Source: Cercis canadensis
Taxonomy: Eukaryota > Streptophyta > Magnoliopsida > Fabales > Fabaceae
Direction: 5' to 3'
NCBI GenBank assembly: GCA_003255065.1
Contig: QAOA01003946.1
Location: 901,272 to 965,271 of the forward strand
Length of the DNA: 64,000 bases
Each line of letters starts with the position of its first letter. The first letter of the stretch is position 1. The notes under the pieces were generated by a model. It saw only the letters and a program-made list of their open reading frames with translations. It made no database searches and was not told the DNA's origin. A program made the position numbers and the translations under genes. Of the stretch, positions 13,386-23,415 are shown in pieces.

Positions 13386-14342
13386 TAGGGCCTGTTTGCT
13401 TTAGCCATTTTCTATTTCCATTTTCAGTGAAAACGGAAATGAAGTGCAAATATGTGTTTGGTTAAATAAATAAGAAATGTTTCCATTGGAAACACATGAA
13501 AACATTTCCTAAAATACACTGTAAACTGAAAACATAAAAAAGACGTTTTTACTGTTTTCACTTATGATCGGTGGCAATTTTGTAATTTTATTAACTTTTT
13601 TTTTTTTTCAACGACACTCACCCTCTCTCTTTTTTCACTCTCTCTATTTTTACAATAAAATAGTAGCAGAAGACATGAAATAGAGAAGACCCATGGCATC
13701 TCTCACTGGAATTGCCACCGCAATCGTCGTGCTCATGTTCGCCAGAGTATCAAGAGCGAGGGAGCTCCGACTATCGTATCCTTGACTTCAGTTCCAGACC
13801 TTGCCACCGACAGAGCTGAACTACCCACTAGAGATGAAGTCCTTCTTCAAATGGAGAAGACCCAGGAGGAACTACTACCTTCCTCCCAATCGGTTCTAAG
13901 AGCAAAGGAAACGAGAAAGTCACCGAATGGGTCAGTCTTTTCCTACAGCCCTTGCCTTTGCCGAGGACTTCCACGAAATGAAAACGGGCGGCATCGTCGA
14001 GCAACTCTCGACATCAGTGGATTGGCAAGGAAAGAAGGCAAGAAAAAAGAAGCCCAAATGGAGTGAGGCCAAGAACAAGATGTTTGGTTTGAGTATGCTA
14101 AATTTTGTCAATTTTCAATATGTTTGGTGTGGCTTGAAATTGGATTTTTAGGTGGCGAGGAGAACGAAATTAAGATTGATGTGAGGAAGATAAGCCACGT
14201 GGATATGATTTGAAAATGGAAATAAAAAAATTTCAACGAACATGTTTCTTAAAAATAAAAATGTAAAAATGAAAACATATTTCTAAAAATGAAAATAGAA
14301 AATGAAAACATGGAAACATTTTCTAAAGCAAAGAGGCCCTTA
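13386..14342. mobile_element. Non-autonomous TIR DNA element, copy 1, with captured gene-like cargo
   Basis: The left end TAGGGCCTGTTTGCTTTAG is matched by the reverse complement of the right end, TAAGGGCCTCTTTGCTTTAG. The inner ends are A-rich and also complementary. The middle (about 13690-14070) is GC-richer and reads like exon debris: ATG at 13694 gives MASLTGIATAIVVLMFARVS, a signal-peptide-like start, broken by stops. Further on, PTALAFAEDFHEMKT is readable. No transposase is present. A clean target duplication was not found. The TAGGGCCTGTTTG end style is hAT-like, so I suggest a hAT-type Pack element; a different class is possible. Copy 2 lies at 16583-17933. Confidence 0.65.
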
Positions 14343-14363
14343 TTGTTTCGTTGGTTCCAATTT

Positions 14364-15214
14364 TCACACTACTATTTGAGATGTCATCGAGAATGTCTGC
14401 GATGTCAAAATTAGAAACCCAAATGCAAAAGTCAGTTGTTTGTCAAACTACAAATTCACTGGCAGCAAGCTGAAAAGAAAATAGAATAAAAGAGAGTGGA
14501 AGAAACAAGCGCAAGCAAAACAAACAAGGCCAGTCCAAGGTGCAATTAATTCAAGACCCATATAAAGAAGGAGCTGAAAAAGTGAAAGGCTCATACAGTG
14601 TTGCTAGCCCATGAATGATATATATATATATATTTATTTATTTATTTATTTGTGTACAGTGCGGGGCAAGACGGGACAATGCTTACCCATCCTCGAACTT
14701 GTCCCTATAAAATTATCCTTCTCTATCCCCATCCCCATTTTTCTGTCTCATACCCGTACCCCAACCGGGTAAAAATACCGGGGCTCTANTCACATTACTA
14801 TTTGAGATGTCATCGAGAATGTCTGCGATGTCAAAATTAGAAACCCAAATGCAAAAGTCAGTTGTTTGTTAAACTACAAATTCACTGGCAGCAAGCTGAA
14901 AAGAAAATAGAATAAAAGAGAGTGGAAGAAACAAGCGCAAGCAAAACAAACAAGGCTAGTCCAAGGTGCAATTAATTCAAGACCCATATAAAGAAGGAAC
15001 TGAAAAAGTGAAAGGCTCATACAGTGTTGCTAGCCCATGAATGATATATATATATATATTTATTTATTTATTTATTTGTGTACAGTGCGGGGCAAGACGG
15101 GACAATGCTTACCCATCCTCGAACTTGTCCCTATAAAATTATCCTTCTCTATCCCCATCCCCATTTTTCTGTCTCATACCCGTACCCCAACCGGGTAAAA
15201 ATACCGGGGCTCTA
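14364..15214. repeat. 425-bp direct duplication flanking a single N (assembly artefact)
   Basis: Copy 1 is 14364-14788, the N is at 14789, and copy 2 is 14790-15214. The lengths are equal and the sequences near-identical, including an (AT)n(TTTA)n microsatellite and the GCGGGGCAAGACGGG repeat block. This points to two haplotypes placed in tandem. Confidence 0.85.
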
Positions 15215-15430
15215 TTGGGTATGGGACAAATTGTCATCTTAATGAGTAAAATAGATTTTTTACATTTTAAAAAAGTTTCTCATGGGAATCTAAGAATCTC
15301 ATTCCTCTTGGGAATTATTTTGTAGGAAACTTGCCATAAAATTATTCTCAAGAATTTTATTTGACTGGGAATATTTTTTTGAAACATTGTACCAAAAACG
15401 CCATTTGCTTCAAAGCAAGAACTCTTTATC

Positions 15431-15758
15431 GGCAAAGTTACACAAATAATACACATTGTCAAACTATTTACATAAATAAGGCAATTTCTAAATTATTTAC
15501 CTAAAAATGGAATTTTTGAATATTTTATTAATTTTTCAACAAAAGTTAAACGTGAAAAAAGTCAGCAGTAGACACACTTTAGAGATAAAACGTGTTCACA
15601 AGAAACATGCTTTACCTATAAAGCGTGTTCACTATCTGGTTTTTTCCATGTTTATTTTCGTTAAAATATTCAAAAGTACTTATTTTAGGTAAATAGTTTG
15701 GAAACTACCCCATTTATCTAAATAGTTTGGCAATGTGTATTATTTGTGTAACTTTGTC
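15431..15758. mobile_element. 328-bp Mutator-type MITE with long inverted repeats and 9-bp target duplication
   Basis: The left arm begins GGCAAAGTTACACAAATAAT and the right arm ends in its inverse (ATTATTTGTGTAACTTTGTC). The arms pair for about 95 bp at each side. The flanks are CTCTTTATC (15422-15430) and CTCTTTGTC (15759-15767), a 9-bp direct repeat with one mismatch, which is the Mutator-superfamily signature. The interior has AAACGTGTTCAC words. The inverted repeat resembles that of the larger NPF-bearing element at 42221-44673, so both belong to one family. Confidence 0.75.
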
Positions 15759-15769
15759 CTCTTTGTCAC

Positions 15770-16580
15770 CAAGACATTCAAACTTTTGATTATAATATCA
15801 TATATAAATATATTTATTAATAAAATATTTAAGAAATTACTATTTCTCAATCCAAATCATTAGGACAACTCGAGACTTGTATTTATTGTTGCACACATAT
15901 TATTTATTAACTATTTAATAGATTTATTTAATATTAACTATTTAAATATGTAAAAATTATAACACATAATCACACAAGTTTTAACTTAAGAAATTTCATT
16001 AATTTCTTAGAACTTTAATCATTAACCCATTGCTTTATTATTATCCTCATCTTCTTTTTTTTTTCTTATTTTTTGTTATTATTTAATGTATGTGTACCAC
16101 TAACTCCACTAAGAAGAAACAAAATCATATGCAGCTATGTGGATTCGACACCACATATTTTTGTATTTTTTTTTTCTCTAAGTCTATTATGCAAGATTTA
16201 ATTATTTTTTTGGTTATTTATTTATCTATTTTTTTTTTGTTATGAATATTTGGTTATTTATTTATATGTTATGATTATCTGATTTTGTTATGTTAAAAAT
16301 TGTGACATTGATTATGTTAAGAGTATATAAACTTGTAATAGATGTTGACTATTGAAATAATCTAATTTTGTTATAGGTCACCATTTTAAATTAGGTGTAT
16401 ATAGATTACGTTTTTATATTTTTTTATTTTTAGTTATTTGAATATTTAAATTTAAAATTTTTACTTATGAGTTAAGTTTAATGATTTGTACTTCATCTTT
16501 TATGTTTTATTTTTTTTATTAATCTTTGAATTTGAAAAAAACTTTGATTCAACTAGTTCAACTAATTATTTTTTTGACAT
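15770..16580. other. AT-rich intergenic, nothing recognised
   Basis: Very AT-rich with T-runs. No coding, RNA or element signal beyond base composition. Confidence 0.5.
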
Positions 16581-16582
16581 AT

Positions 16583-17933
16583 TAAGAGTATATTTGCTTT
16601 AGTTATTTTCTGTTTTCATTTCCAATAAAAACAGAAATCATGTGCGAAAACGTGTTTGGTTTAATAAATAAGAAATATTTCCATTGAAAACACTTGGAAA
16701 CATTTTCTAAATATACACTGTAAACTGAAAATGTCAAAAAGATGTTTTTAGTATTTTACGTATGACCCGCGGCAGTTTTGTAATTATATTCACTTTTTTT
16801 TTTCTTCAACGAGATTCACCTCCCTGTTTCTCACTCCCTCCGTTTCTCACATTCTCTGCTCCTCTCTACTTTCTCTAACACCAACACAAATGAAACCATG
16901 CCTTATTTCTCTTTTTGTTTCTCACCATCTCTACTCTTCTCTACTTTCTCTAACACGAGCACAAATGAAACCATGCCCTATTTCTATTTATCTTTTTCTT
17001 TCTCACTCTCTATGCTCCTCTCTATTTTGTCTAACACCAACACAAATGAATCAATGGTGGTGGCCATAATAACAAAAAGAAATTGCGGTGATCGGTCGGT
17101 CAAACTAAGAACGGAGATGGAGGCGAACTCCGTCGAAGTGCTAGTCAGGGAATTCAAGACCCATAGGCAAGCCAGNCTAACACCAGCACAAATGAAACCA
17201 TGCCTTATTTCTCTTTTTGTTTCTCACCATCTCTGCTCTTCTCTACTTTCTCTAACACGAGCACAAATGAAACCATGCCCTATTTCTATTTATCTTTTTG
17301 TTTCTCACTCTCTATGCTCCTCTCTATTTTGTCTAACACCAACACAAATGAATCAATGGTGGTGGCCATAATAACAAAAAGAAATTGCGGTGATCGGTCG
17401 ATCAAGCTAAGCACGGAGATGGAGGCGAACTCCGTCGAAGTGCTAGTCAGGGAATTCAAGACCCATAGGCAAGCCAGCGGTGAAAACAACTCGAAGGTTC
17501 AGAGGGAATGCAAATTTGAACTTAGCCTTTGCACTGCAAATCCGACATCATAGAGATCAGGTTAAACTTGTATGCTTGACTTATGGAGGTGGGTTATGAA
17601 CTTATCAGCTAGACAAGAGAATGAGACAAGAGTACAGGAGGGGAGGACGCGGTGCCGGAAGGAGCAGATGCCGCTTGGGCTGACAGGTGCCGGAGTCCAA
17701 CTTTGTGAGCCAATTTAAAACGGTTACTGTAGTGATTGCATTATGGCAAGAAGAATGTGTTTGCAAGATATAAGATTGACGTGGAGAAGATAAACCACAA
17801 AAATGTGGCTTGAGAATAGAAATAGAAAAAAATTTAGTAAACATATTTTTTTAAAATAAAAATTAAAAAAAAATATATTTTTAAGAAATAAAAATAAAAA
17901 CATAAAAATATTTCCTAAAACAAACAGCCATCC
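16583..17933. mobile_element. Non-autonomous TIR DNA element, copy 2, with different cargo
   Basis: The left end (TATATTTGCTTTAGTTATTTTC and the following 200 bp) aligns with copy 1 at 13386. It shares the ATTTCC-rich arm, CACTGTAAACTGAAAA and the TTTTGTAATT...TTCTTCAACGA stretch. The right end (AGATTGACGTGGAGAAGATAA, then an A-rich arm to CTAAAACAAACAGCC) also matches copy 1. The centre is unlike copy 1: it has CT-rich sequence and a GC-richer segment (about 17055-17550) with codon-like text MVVAIITKRNCGDRS and EANSVEVLVREFKTHRQAS. An N-associated 301-bp duplication inflates its apparent length, so the true element is about 1.05 kb. Ends are approximate and no target duplication is clear. 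Confidence 0.6.
16875..17477. repeat. 301-bp direct duplication flanking a single N (assembly artefact)
   Basis: Copy 1 is 16875-17175, the N is at 17176, and copy 2 is 17177-17477, of equal length with a handful of substitutions. The apparent 157-residue frame across this junction is therefore not a real gene. Confidence 0.85.
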
Positions 17934-18194
17934 AATTTTTAAAATATTGCATACACCCATCAAGATATACACCCCCATCAAGAGTCAGAGAAATTCTCCA
18001 AGAGTCATAAACAGTGTGATGTACCTCAAAAAATGTGACCGTTAATTTAAAATGAGAGTGATGAGGACACCTCGTAGACAAATGTCGCGAGTACCCGTTG
18101 ATTTCCTTACTCTCGGTGACTAAACGAATCACTGTTCTTTCACCTCTCTGTTCTCACTTCTCTGCTCCCTCTGCTCGCCCCCTGTACTAACTTG

Positions 18195-18463
18195 GCTGTA
18201 TCTCTCTCTCTCTCTCTTCGTTCTCTTCACATTACCCTGCTAAGCTTAAAGCTTCTCTTTTCAGTGCTATCCTCTCTCTTTTTCTTCCCATCCTTCCCTC
18301 AAAAATCTTCAAGCCATTTTATTATGAAGCTCATCTTCACAGCATGAGCCCCCTTCCATTTTCGCCGTGAGCAAAACCTCTAAACCCAGTGAAGCAAATA
18401 ACTTTCTCTCTTTAACCCCCAAAAACCCACTAAGTTTTAATTTTGATTCTTGCAGAACCCACA
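18195..18463 (+). promoter_or_regulatory. CT-rich leader of the DUF630/DUF632 gene
   Basis: A (TC)n run at 18201-18217 and further pyrimidine-rich sequence precede the start codon. Such CT/GA-rich tracts are common in plant 5' leaders. A TTGCAG just before the ATG (18451-18456) could be the acceptor of a leader intron. No clear TATA box was picked. Confidence 0.4.
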
Positions 18464-21400
18464 ATGGGTTGTGCACAATCGAGAATAGACAATGAAGAAT
18501 CAGTTGCTCGCTGTAAGGAGCGTAAGAACCTTATGAAAGAAGCGGTGGTAGCTCGAAACGCCTTTGCCGCTGGCCATTCCGGCTATGCCATGGCTTTGAA
18601 AAACACTGGCGCTGCTCTAAGCGACTACGCCCACGGCGAAAGCCAGGTGAACCACGAACTCCACCAGCAGCCATTAGACACCGCTTCACAGCCACTACCT
18701 CCGCCTCCACCCCCAATGGAAGACAACCTTCCACCGCCGCCGCCGCCGCTCCCAAATTTCTCTCCAAGTCCACTCAAGCGCGCTGCAACCATGCCAGCGA
18801 TCACTATTCAACACCGAAAGCCCGCCCGTGAAATCGATTCCGACGCCATTGCTGAAGAAGATGAAGAGGACGAGGATGTGAAAGTGGATGAGGGTAATGG
18901 GGGGAAGGCACTGAAAAAGGGAGCTGGGGCGGTAAGATCGGAAGCAGTGCCTCCTTCTCCGCCACGGACCCCAGATATGAAATCAGTGCCGCCTATGCCT
19001 GAATCAAAGGGCATGGCTTGGGATTATTTTTTCATGGTGGATAATATGCCAGGACCATCTTTGAGTGGGGAAGATGAGATTGGGGCTGTGAATGATGAGA
19101 ATGAAGCTATGGGTTATGGTGAAGCTGAGAATGTGGATCGTAATGGAGGTAATTTGGCTAACGGGATTAATGAGATTGAGCCGAAGACGCCGGAGAAGGT
19201 GGAGGAAAATGTGCAGGAGGAGGAGATAGCGGAGGCCGTCAACGAGAAAAAGCATATTGAGCATTCGAAAACAGCGCCACCAGAATTTAGGAGAGCAATG
19301 AAGGTGGCTCCAAGTGTTACTCTGATGCAGATTCTGAATGCGCTTGATGATAATTTTTTGAAGGCTTCAGAGAGTGCACAGGAGGTTAACAAGATGCTTG
19401 AGGCCACTAGGTTGCATTATCATTCAAATTTCGCAGACAATCGGGGTAATTGCTTTATCTCAATTCTCCTTAAAGGCAATGTAATTCCATGTGTGCTCAC
19501 GTTTGCTGTTAGCATATTAAAGATATAATATTGCGTGGTGCTTAAATTTTATTTCTCTAATATTTTATAGAACTCGTTTCCCTAAAGATTTGAAATCAGT
19601 AGAGCTTTACAGAAGTAGAAAGGTAAACCCTTTGTCACAAATTATCTGTTCAAGGATCTCAAACAGTGGTTACTGCCATTAAATGAGACTCACTTTGTTT
19701 CATTCAAGTTGACACTGCAGTAGAAATAAAACCTTTTTAGTTGCCTGTGGGGCACAAGTCTTAAGCTAATTTGCTTTGACATGTGCAGGACACATTGATC
19801 ACTCTGCTAGAGTTATGCGTGTGATAACATGGAACAGGTCATTCAGAGGTGTATCTAATGGTGATGGTGCAAAGGATGATTTTGATTCAGAAGAATATGA
19901 AACTCATGCCACTGTTTTGGATAAGTTGTTAGCCTGGGAAAAGAAACTTTATGAAGAAGTGAAGGTGGGTGTCATCTTCCATTTTGATATTATGACAATT
20001 ATTAATCATCGTAGCTCTGTCAGTGTTCTAATGTAAGACGAACAGCTGAAGATGCAATATTTTTTTTCCATGTAGATTAATTCTGTTGTATAAGAATATT
20101 TCCGTGTCTATAGTTGGTATATACTTTTCTGAATGATAATTGTGCAGGGCAGATGGTTTATGTTATTAACTTGTGACTTCTTATTGAACTTCATGCCATG
20201 TCAACAGCAAGGTGAGCTTATGAAGTTTGAATATCAGAGAAAAGTTGCACTTCTGAACAAGCAGAAGAAACGTGGTGCCAGTGCTGAATCTCTAGAAAAA
20301 ACCAAAGCAGCAGTAAGTCATATGCATACAAGATATATTGTTGACATGCAGTCAATGGATTCAACAGTTTCAGAAGTGAATCATATCCGTGATGCACAGT
20401 TGTATCCAAAACTTATTGCTCTTGCTGATGGGTAAGTAGCATAGATTAGCAATTAAAGTAAATCAGGAGCCTCATTTGAATATCTATGGCATCTAGTACC
20501 TTGATGGCGGTGCATGTAGAGCTACTTATGAATAAAAAATCCCAAAAGAACCCATTATAGGCATTTCTATTAGGTACTATTAAGGTTGCTTTTCCACTTT
20601 CACTGCTTGAGAGTTGACTGAAAAGTGGACCACTGAGAACATCCTCTCATAGTTGACAACATCATGAACTTCTAGTTGTTGGCCTGAACTGTTTCTAAAT
20701 GGAAACCAAAAGGCAAAAATAATGTGGGATTCTAGTTGTTAATATGTTGAGATATTTTCGGAAAACAGGACCTCCCTACCTAGAAGGCTAGAGTTGCATT
20801 TTCATGCTGCAATTTATTACTTCTTTGAATTGTGCACCTTCCTGCATTTTTCTGGTTTGGCATTGATTACTTTTAGAAGGTCATTTGTATGTGTGTTTTT
20901 CTTCTTATATCTTGCATTCCTATGCGACTGGTATTAAACTTTTATTCTATTGAAGGCGGAGTATAATGGAATAATCACTAGAGTGTAAAAGAGTAGTCTG
21001 TACCCTCACGGGATCCTGATCATGAACCTACATAATATCTCTGTTCAGGATGGCCGGTATGTGGGAAACTATGTGCATGCATCATGACAGCCAGCTGAAA
21101 ATAGTTACAGACCTCAAATCTCTTGATATTTCTCAAGCTCCCAAGGAAACAACCAAGCAGCATTATGACCGCACTGTCCAACTTTGGAATGTTGTCCAAG
21201 AATGGCTTTCTCAATTTGAGAAGCTTGTGATTCACCAGAAACAATACATCCAAGCTCTTAATAGCTGGTTAAAGTTGAATCTCATTCCTATAGAAAGCAG
21301 CCTAAAAGAGAAAATCTCATCACCGCCAAAAGCTCAGAATCCACCAATCCAAGCCCTCCTCCATGCATGGCATGACTATTTAGACAAGCTTCCGGATGAG

Positions 21401-21838
21401 CTTGCAAAGTCTGCCATTTCCTCCTTTGCTGCCGTGATAAAGACCATCATACTTCATCAGGAGGAAGAGATGAAGCTAAAGGAGAAATGTGAGGAAACCA
21501 GAAAGGAATATATTAGGAAAAACCAGGCTTTTGAGGAATGGTACCAGAAGTATCTGCAGCGTAGGGGGCCTGATGAAATAGATAATGAAAGAGGAGAGGA
21601 AGCAAATCCAAATAATGCTGTTTCAGAGAAGCAGTTTGCTGTTGAGAGCTTGAAGAAGAGATTGGAAGACGAAATTGAAACTCACCAAAGACATTGTGTT
21701 CAGGTTAGAGAGAAGTCACTTGGGAGTCTCAAAACTCGCCTGCCCGAGCTCTTTCGAGCTATGTCAGACTATACTCATGCTTGTGCTGATGCTTATGAGA
21801 AATTGAAGTCAATCACACAGTTACGAGGTGCTGCGTGA
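18464..21838 (+). CDS. DUF630/DUF632 protein (NRG2-like family)
   Basis: Four exons (18464-19445, 19789-19964, 20208-20431, 21049-21838) give about 723 residues. The start at MGCAQS is chosen over an upstream in-frame codon because MGCxxS is the N-myristoylation/palmitoylation signal of this family. DUF630 covers residues 1-60 (CKERKNLMKEAVVARNAFAA..H..Y..AL). Proline runs lie near residues 85-100 and an acidic run (EEDEEDEDVKVDE) near 130-145. DUF632 spans about 280-610 (TLMQILNALDDNFLKA, then AWEKKLYEEVK, GELMKFEYQRKVALL and MWETMCMHHDSQLKIV). The C-terminal half is rich in predicted coiled coil. NRG2 in this family takes part in nitrate signalling, but most members are uncharacterised and older labels as bZIP factors are doubtful. 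A membrane-linked signalling role is inference. Length is normal for the family. Confidence 0.9.
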
Positions 21839-22985
21839 CAGTATAAAAGCTTTTTGTTCTGCTTAGCAACTCACCCATGTTTTGCTGTAGTAGTCCTCAC
21901 ACAAGAAGGCATGGTCTAGCTGCGGATGCAAATTTAGTAATCTTATCTTGTGTGAAAATTTTGCCATAGCTTTCTACCTTCCCCACGCGCAAGAATATTT
22001 GCTTTAGTGTGTATCATGTATCTTTGAGAAGAATGACGTGTAATTTATCAGGTATTGACGGGAAAACTGAGAAATTTTAGTCTTTATGTGTTATCCCGCT
22101 TATATAGTGATTTATTGGCATTGTAAGTTTATTCAAGTAATTTAGTCCAAAATGCCAAGGAGAATTGACTTCTAACTAGTTCATATTTATTTTGTGTAGG
22201 TGAAGTGTTTTGCAATATATCATTATCAGATCAGAATCGGATTCTTCCTACTCTTCACTTTGATTAGTCTTGTCTTTTTTTGCAATATATCAGGTCGGAA
22301 TCTGATTCACCTTACTCTTCACTTTGAATAGCCTTGTTTTATTGGTCCAAAGAGAAGAATTAACCTACCCAAAAATCAATCACTTTAGGTTATTAATCTA
22401 TTAATATTATCCAAATCTGAAAGTGCACGGTCAGAGAAGTCTGTAAATTACGCTTGACTTGTAAAATAGCAAAGAATCATCACCCTTGCAGCTGCCACAT
22501 TTGATTTTGTAATATTTATGTTGGTAGAATAACCTAAAAATCTCATCCTCATAGGCCATGACCCATGAGCATGAATCATCTAAATTTTTTTAAGTATAAT
22601 ATTCTAAATTTCAAAAGGATCAGAGGCAGGCGGCTAGCAAACGATGACTCTTTCGGCGGTCTTACTTTTCACACTCTAACCTTATTCCTTTTTAAGCCGA
22701 AGGTTGTTATGTGGGTCTCTTCTAGAGATCAACTACCTAATTAGCAATTAGTTTCAGACACCAGCGCCTGGCATGTTTGGCTTTTGTTTTTTCCCCCCCT
22801 TTCTTTCCACGCACTATTATATTATTAGTAGCGATAAGAATGACAAATTCCTCGTTTTAGAAGATGGGAGCAATTAAGGTTCAAAATTTGTTTAGCAGAA
22901 AAGGGGATTGAACCCCCTTCCCCCTCTGAAAAATTATATGTAATTCTTAATAGGATCTGCATCATAATGTCATGTGGCAGCATCC
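21839..22985. other. 3' UTR of the DUF632 gene and intergenic spacer with a 71-bp tandem repeat
   Basis: Sequence after the stop is AT-rich and non-coding. At 22208-22345 a unit beginning TTTGCAATATATC and ending near CTTCACTTTGA.TAG is present twice in tandem (start points 22208 and 22279). The copies differ at several bases, so this is an old local duplication and not an assembly effect. Nothing else was recognised. Confidence 0.6.
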
Positions 22986-22996
22986 CTATATAAAAA
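22985..22996 (+). promoter_or_regulatory. TATA box of the small-protein gene
   Basis: CCTATATAAAAA lies about 75 bp before the start codon at 23068, leaving a 5' leader of roughly 40-50 bases if transcription begins about 30 bp downstream. Confidence 0.6.
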
Positions 22997-23067
22997 AGTC
23001 CTCACTTTTCTTGAAACTTGGAAGCTAAAGGTGTAAAAGAAAGCTTAAAGCTTGGTGCTGTTTGCAA

Positions 23068-23415
23068 ATGGATATCAAGAAGCATTGGTTCAGTGGAGGC
23101 AGCCATACAAGTCAAACGATCAGGTTAGGCCGGAGCTATACAAGACCCCGATACCGGAGCTATTCGCCGAGCAGCTATGACAGCAGAAAACCAGTGTGGC
23201 AGATTATTTGGAGAAAGATCAGAGGAGATAAAAAGAAAGTTTTTAGCTCTTCTACTACAAATACAATGGAGGGTACTTATGATCCAGAAACATATTCAAA
23301 GAACTTTGATCAAGGAATGGGATGGATGGAACTAGACAACCTCGGTCGCTCCTTCTCAGCCCGTTTTGCTGATCCATCTAGGATTTTACCACCAAAACAT
23401 TTACTGGATATTTGA
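23068..23415 (+). CDS. Small plant-specific protein of unknown function, 115 aa, intronless
   Basis: The single-exon frame starts MDIKKHWFSGGS and ends PSRILPPKHLLDI. No signal peptide or membrane segment is visible. The N-terminal half is Arg/Ser/Tyr-rich and basic (RLGRSYTRPRYRSYSPSSY, WQIIWRKIRGDKKK). The C-terminal half has an ordered motif YDPETYSKNFDQGMGWMELD followed by LGRSFSARFADPSRI. That C-terminal motif recurs in a family of short, single-exon plant proteins of unknown role, which makes this a likely real gene. A TATA box sits at a suitable distance upstream. The start is the first ATG of the transcript. No function is assigned. Confidence 0.8.
   Translation: MDIKKHWFSGGSHTSQTIRLGRSYTRPRYRSYSPSSYDSRKPVWQIIWRKIRGDKKKVFSSSTTNTMEGTYDPETYSKNFDQGMGWMELDNLGRSFSARFADPSRILPPKHLLDI

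Noticed and set aside
16898-17371. 157-residue open frame with repeated SFCFSPSLLFSTFSNT-like text
   Set aside because: It runs across the N at 17176 and its repetition is the 301-bp assembly duplication inside a transposable element.
18443-18463. Upstream in-frame start for the DUF630/DUF632 protein
   Set aside because: It would bury the MGCAQS myristoylation signal that defines the family start and overlaps a possible leader-intron acceptor.
18531-19407. Several minus-strand open frames of 68-97 codons
   Set aside because: They are shadows of the GC-richer first exon of the DUF630/DUF632 gene.
22905-22925. GATTGAACCCCC phrase, considered as a tRNA T-arm
   Set aside because: No matching acceptor or D/anticodon arms are present at tRNA spacing.
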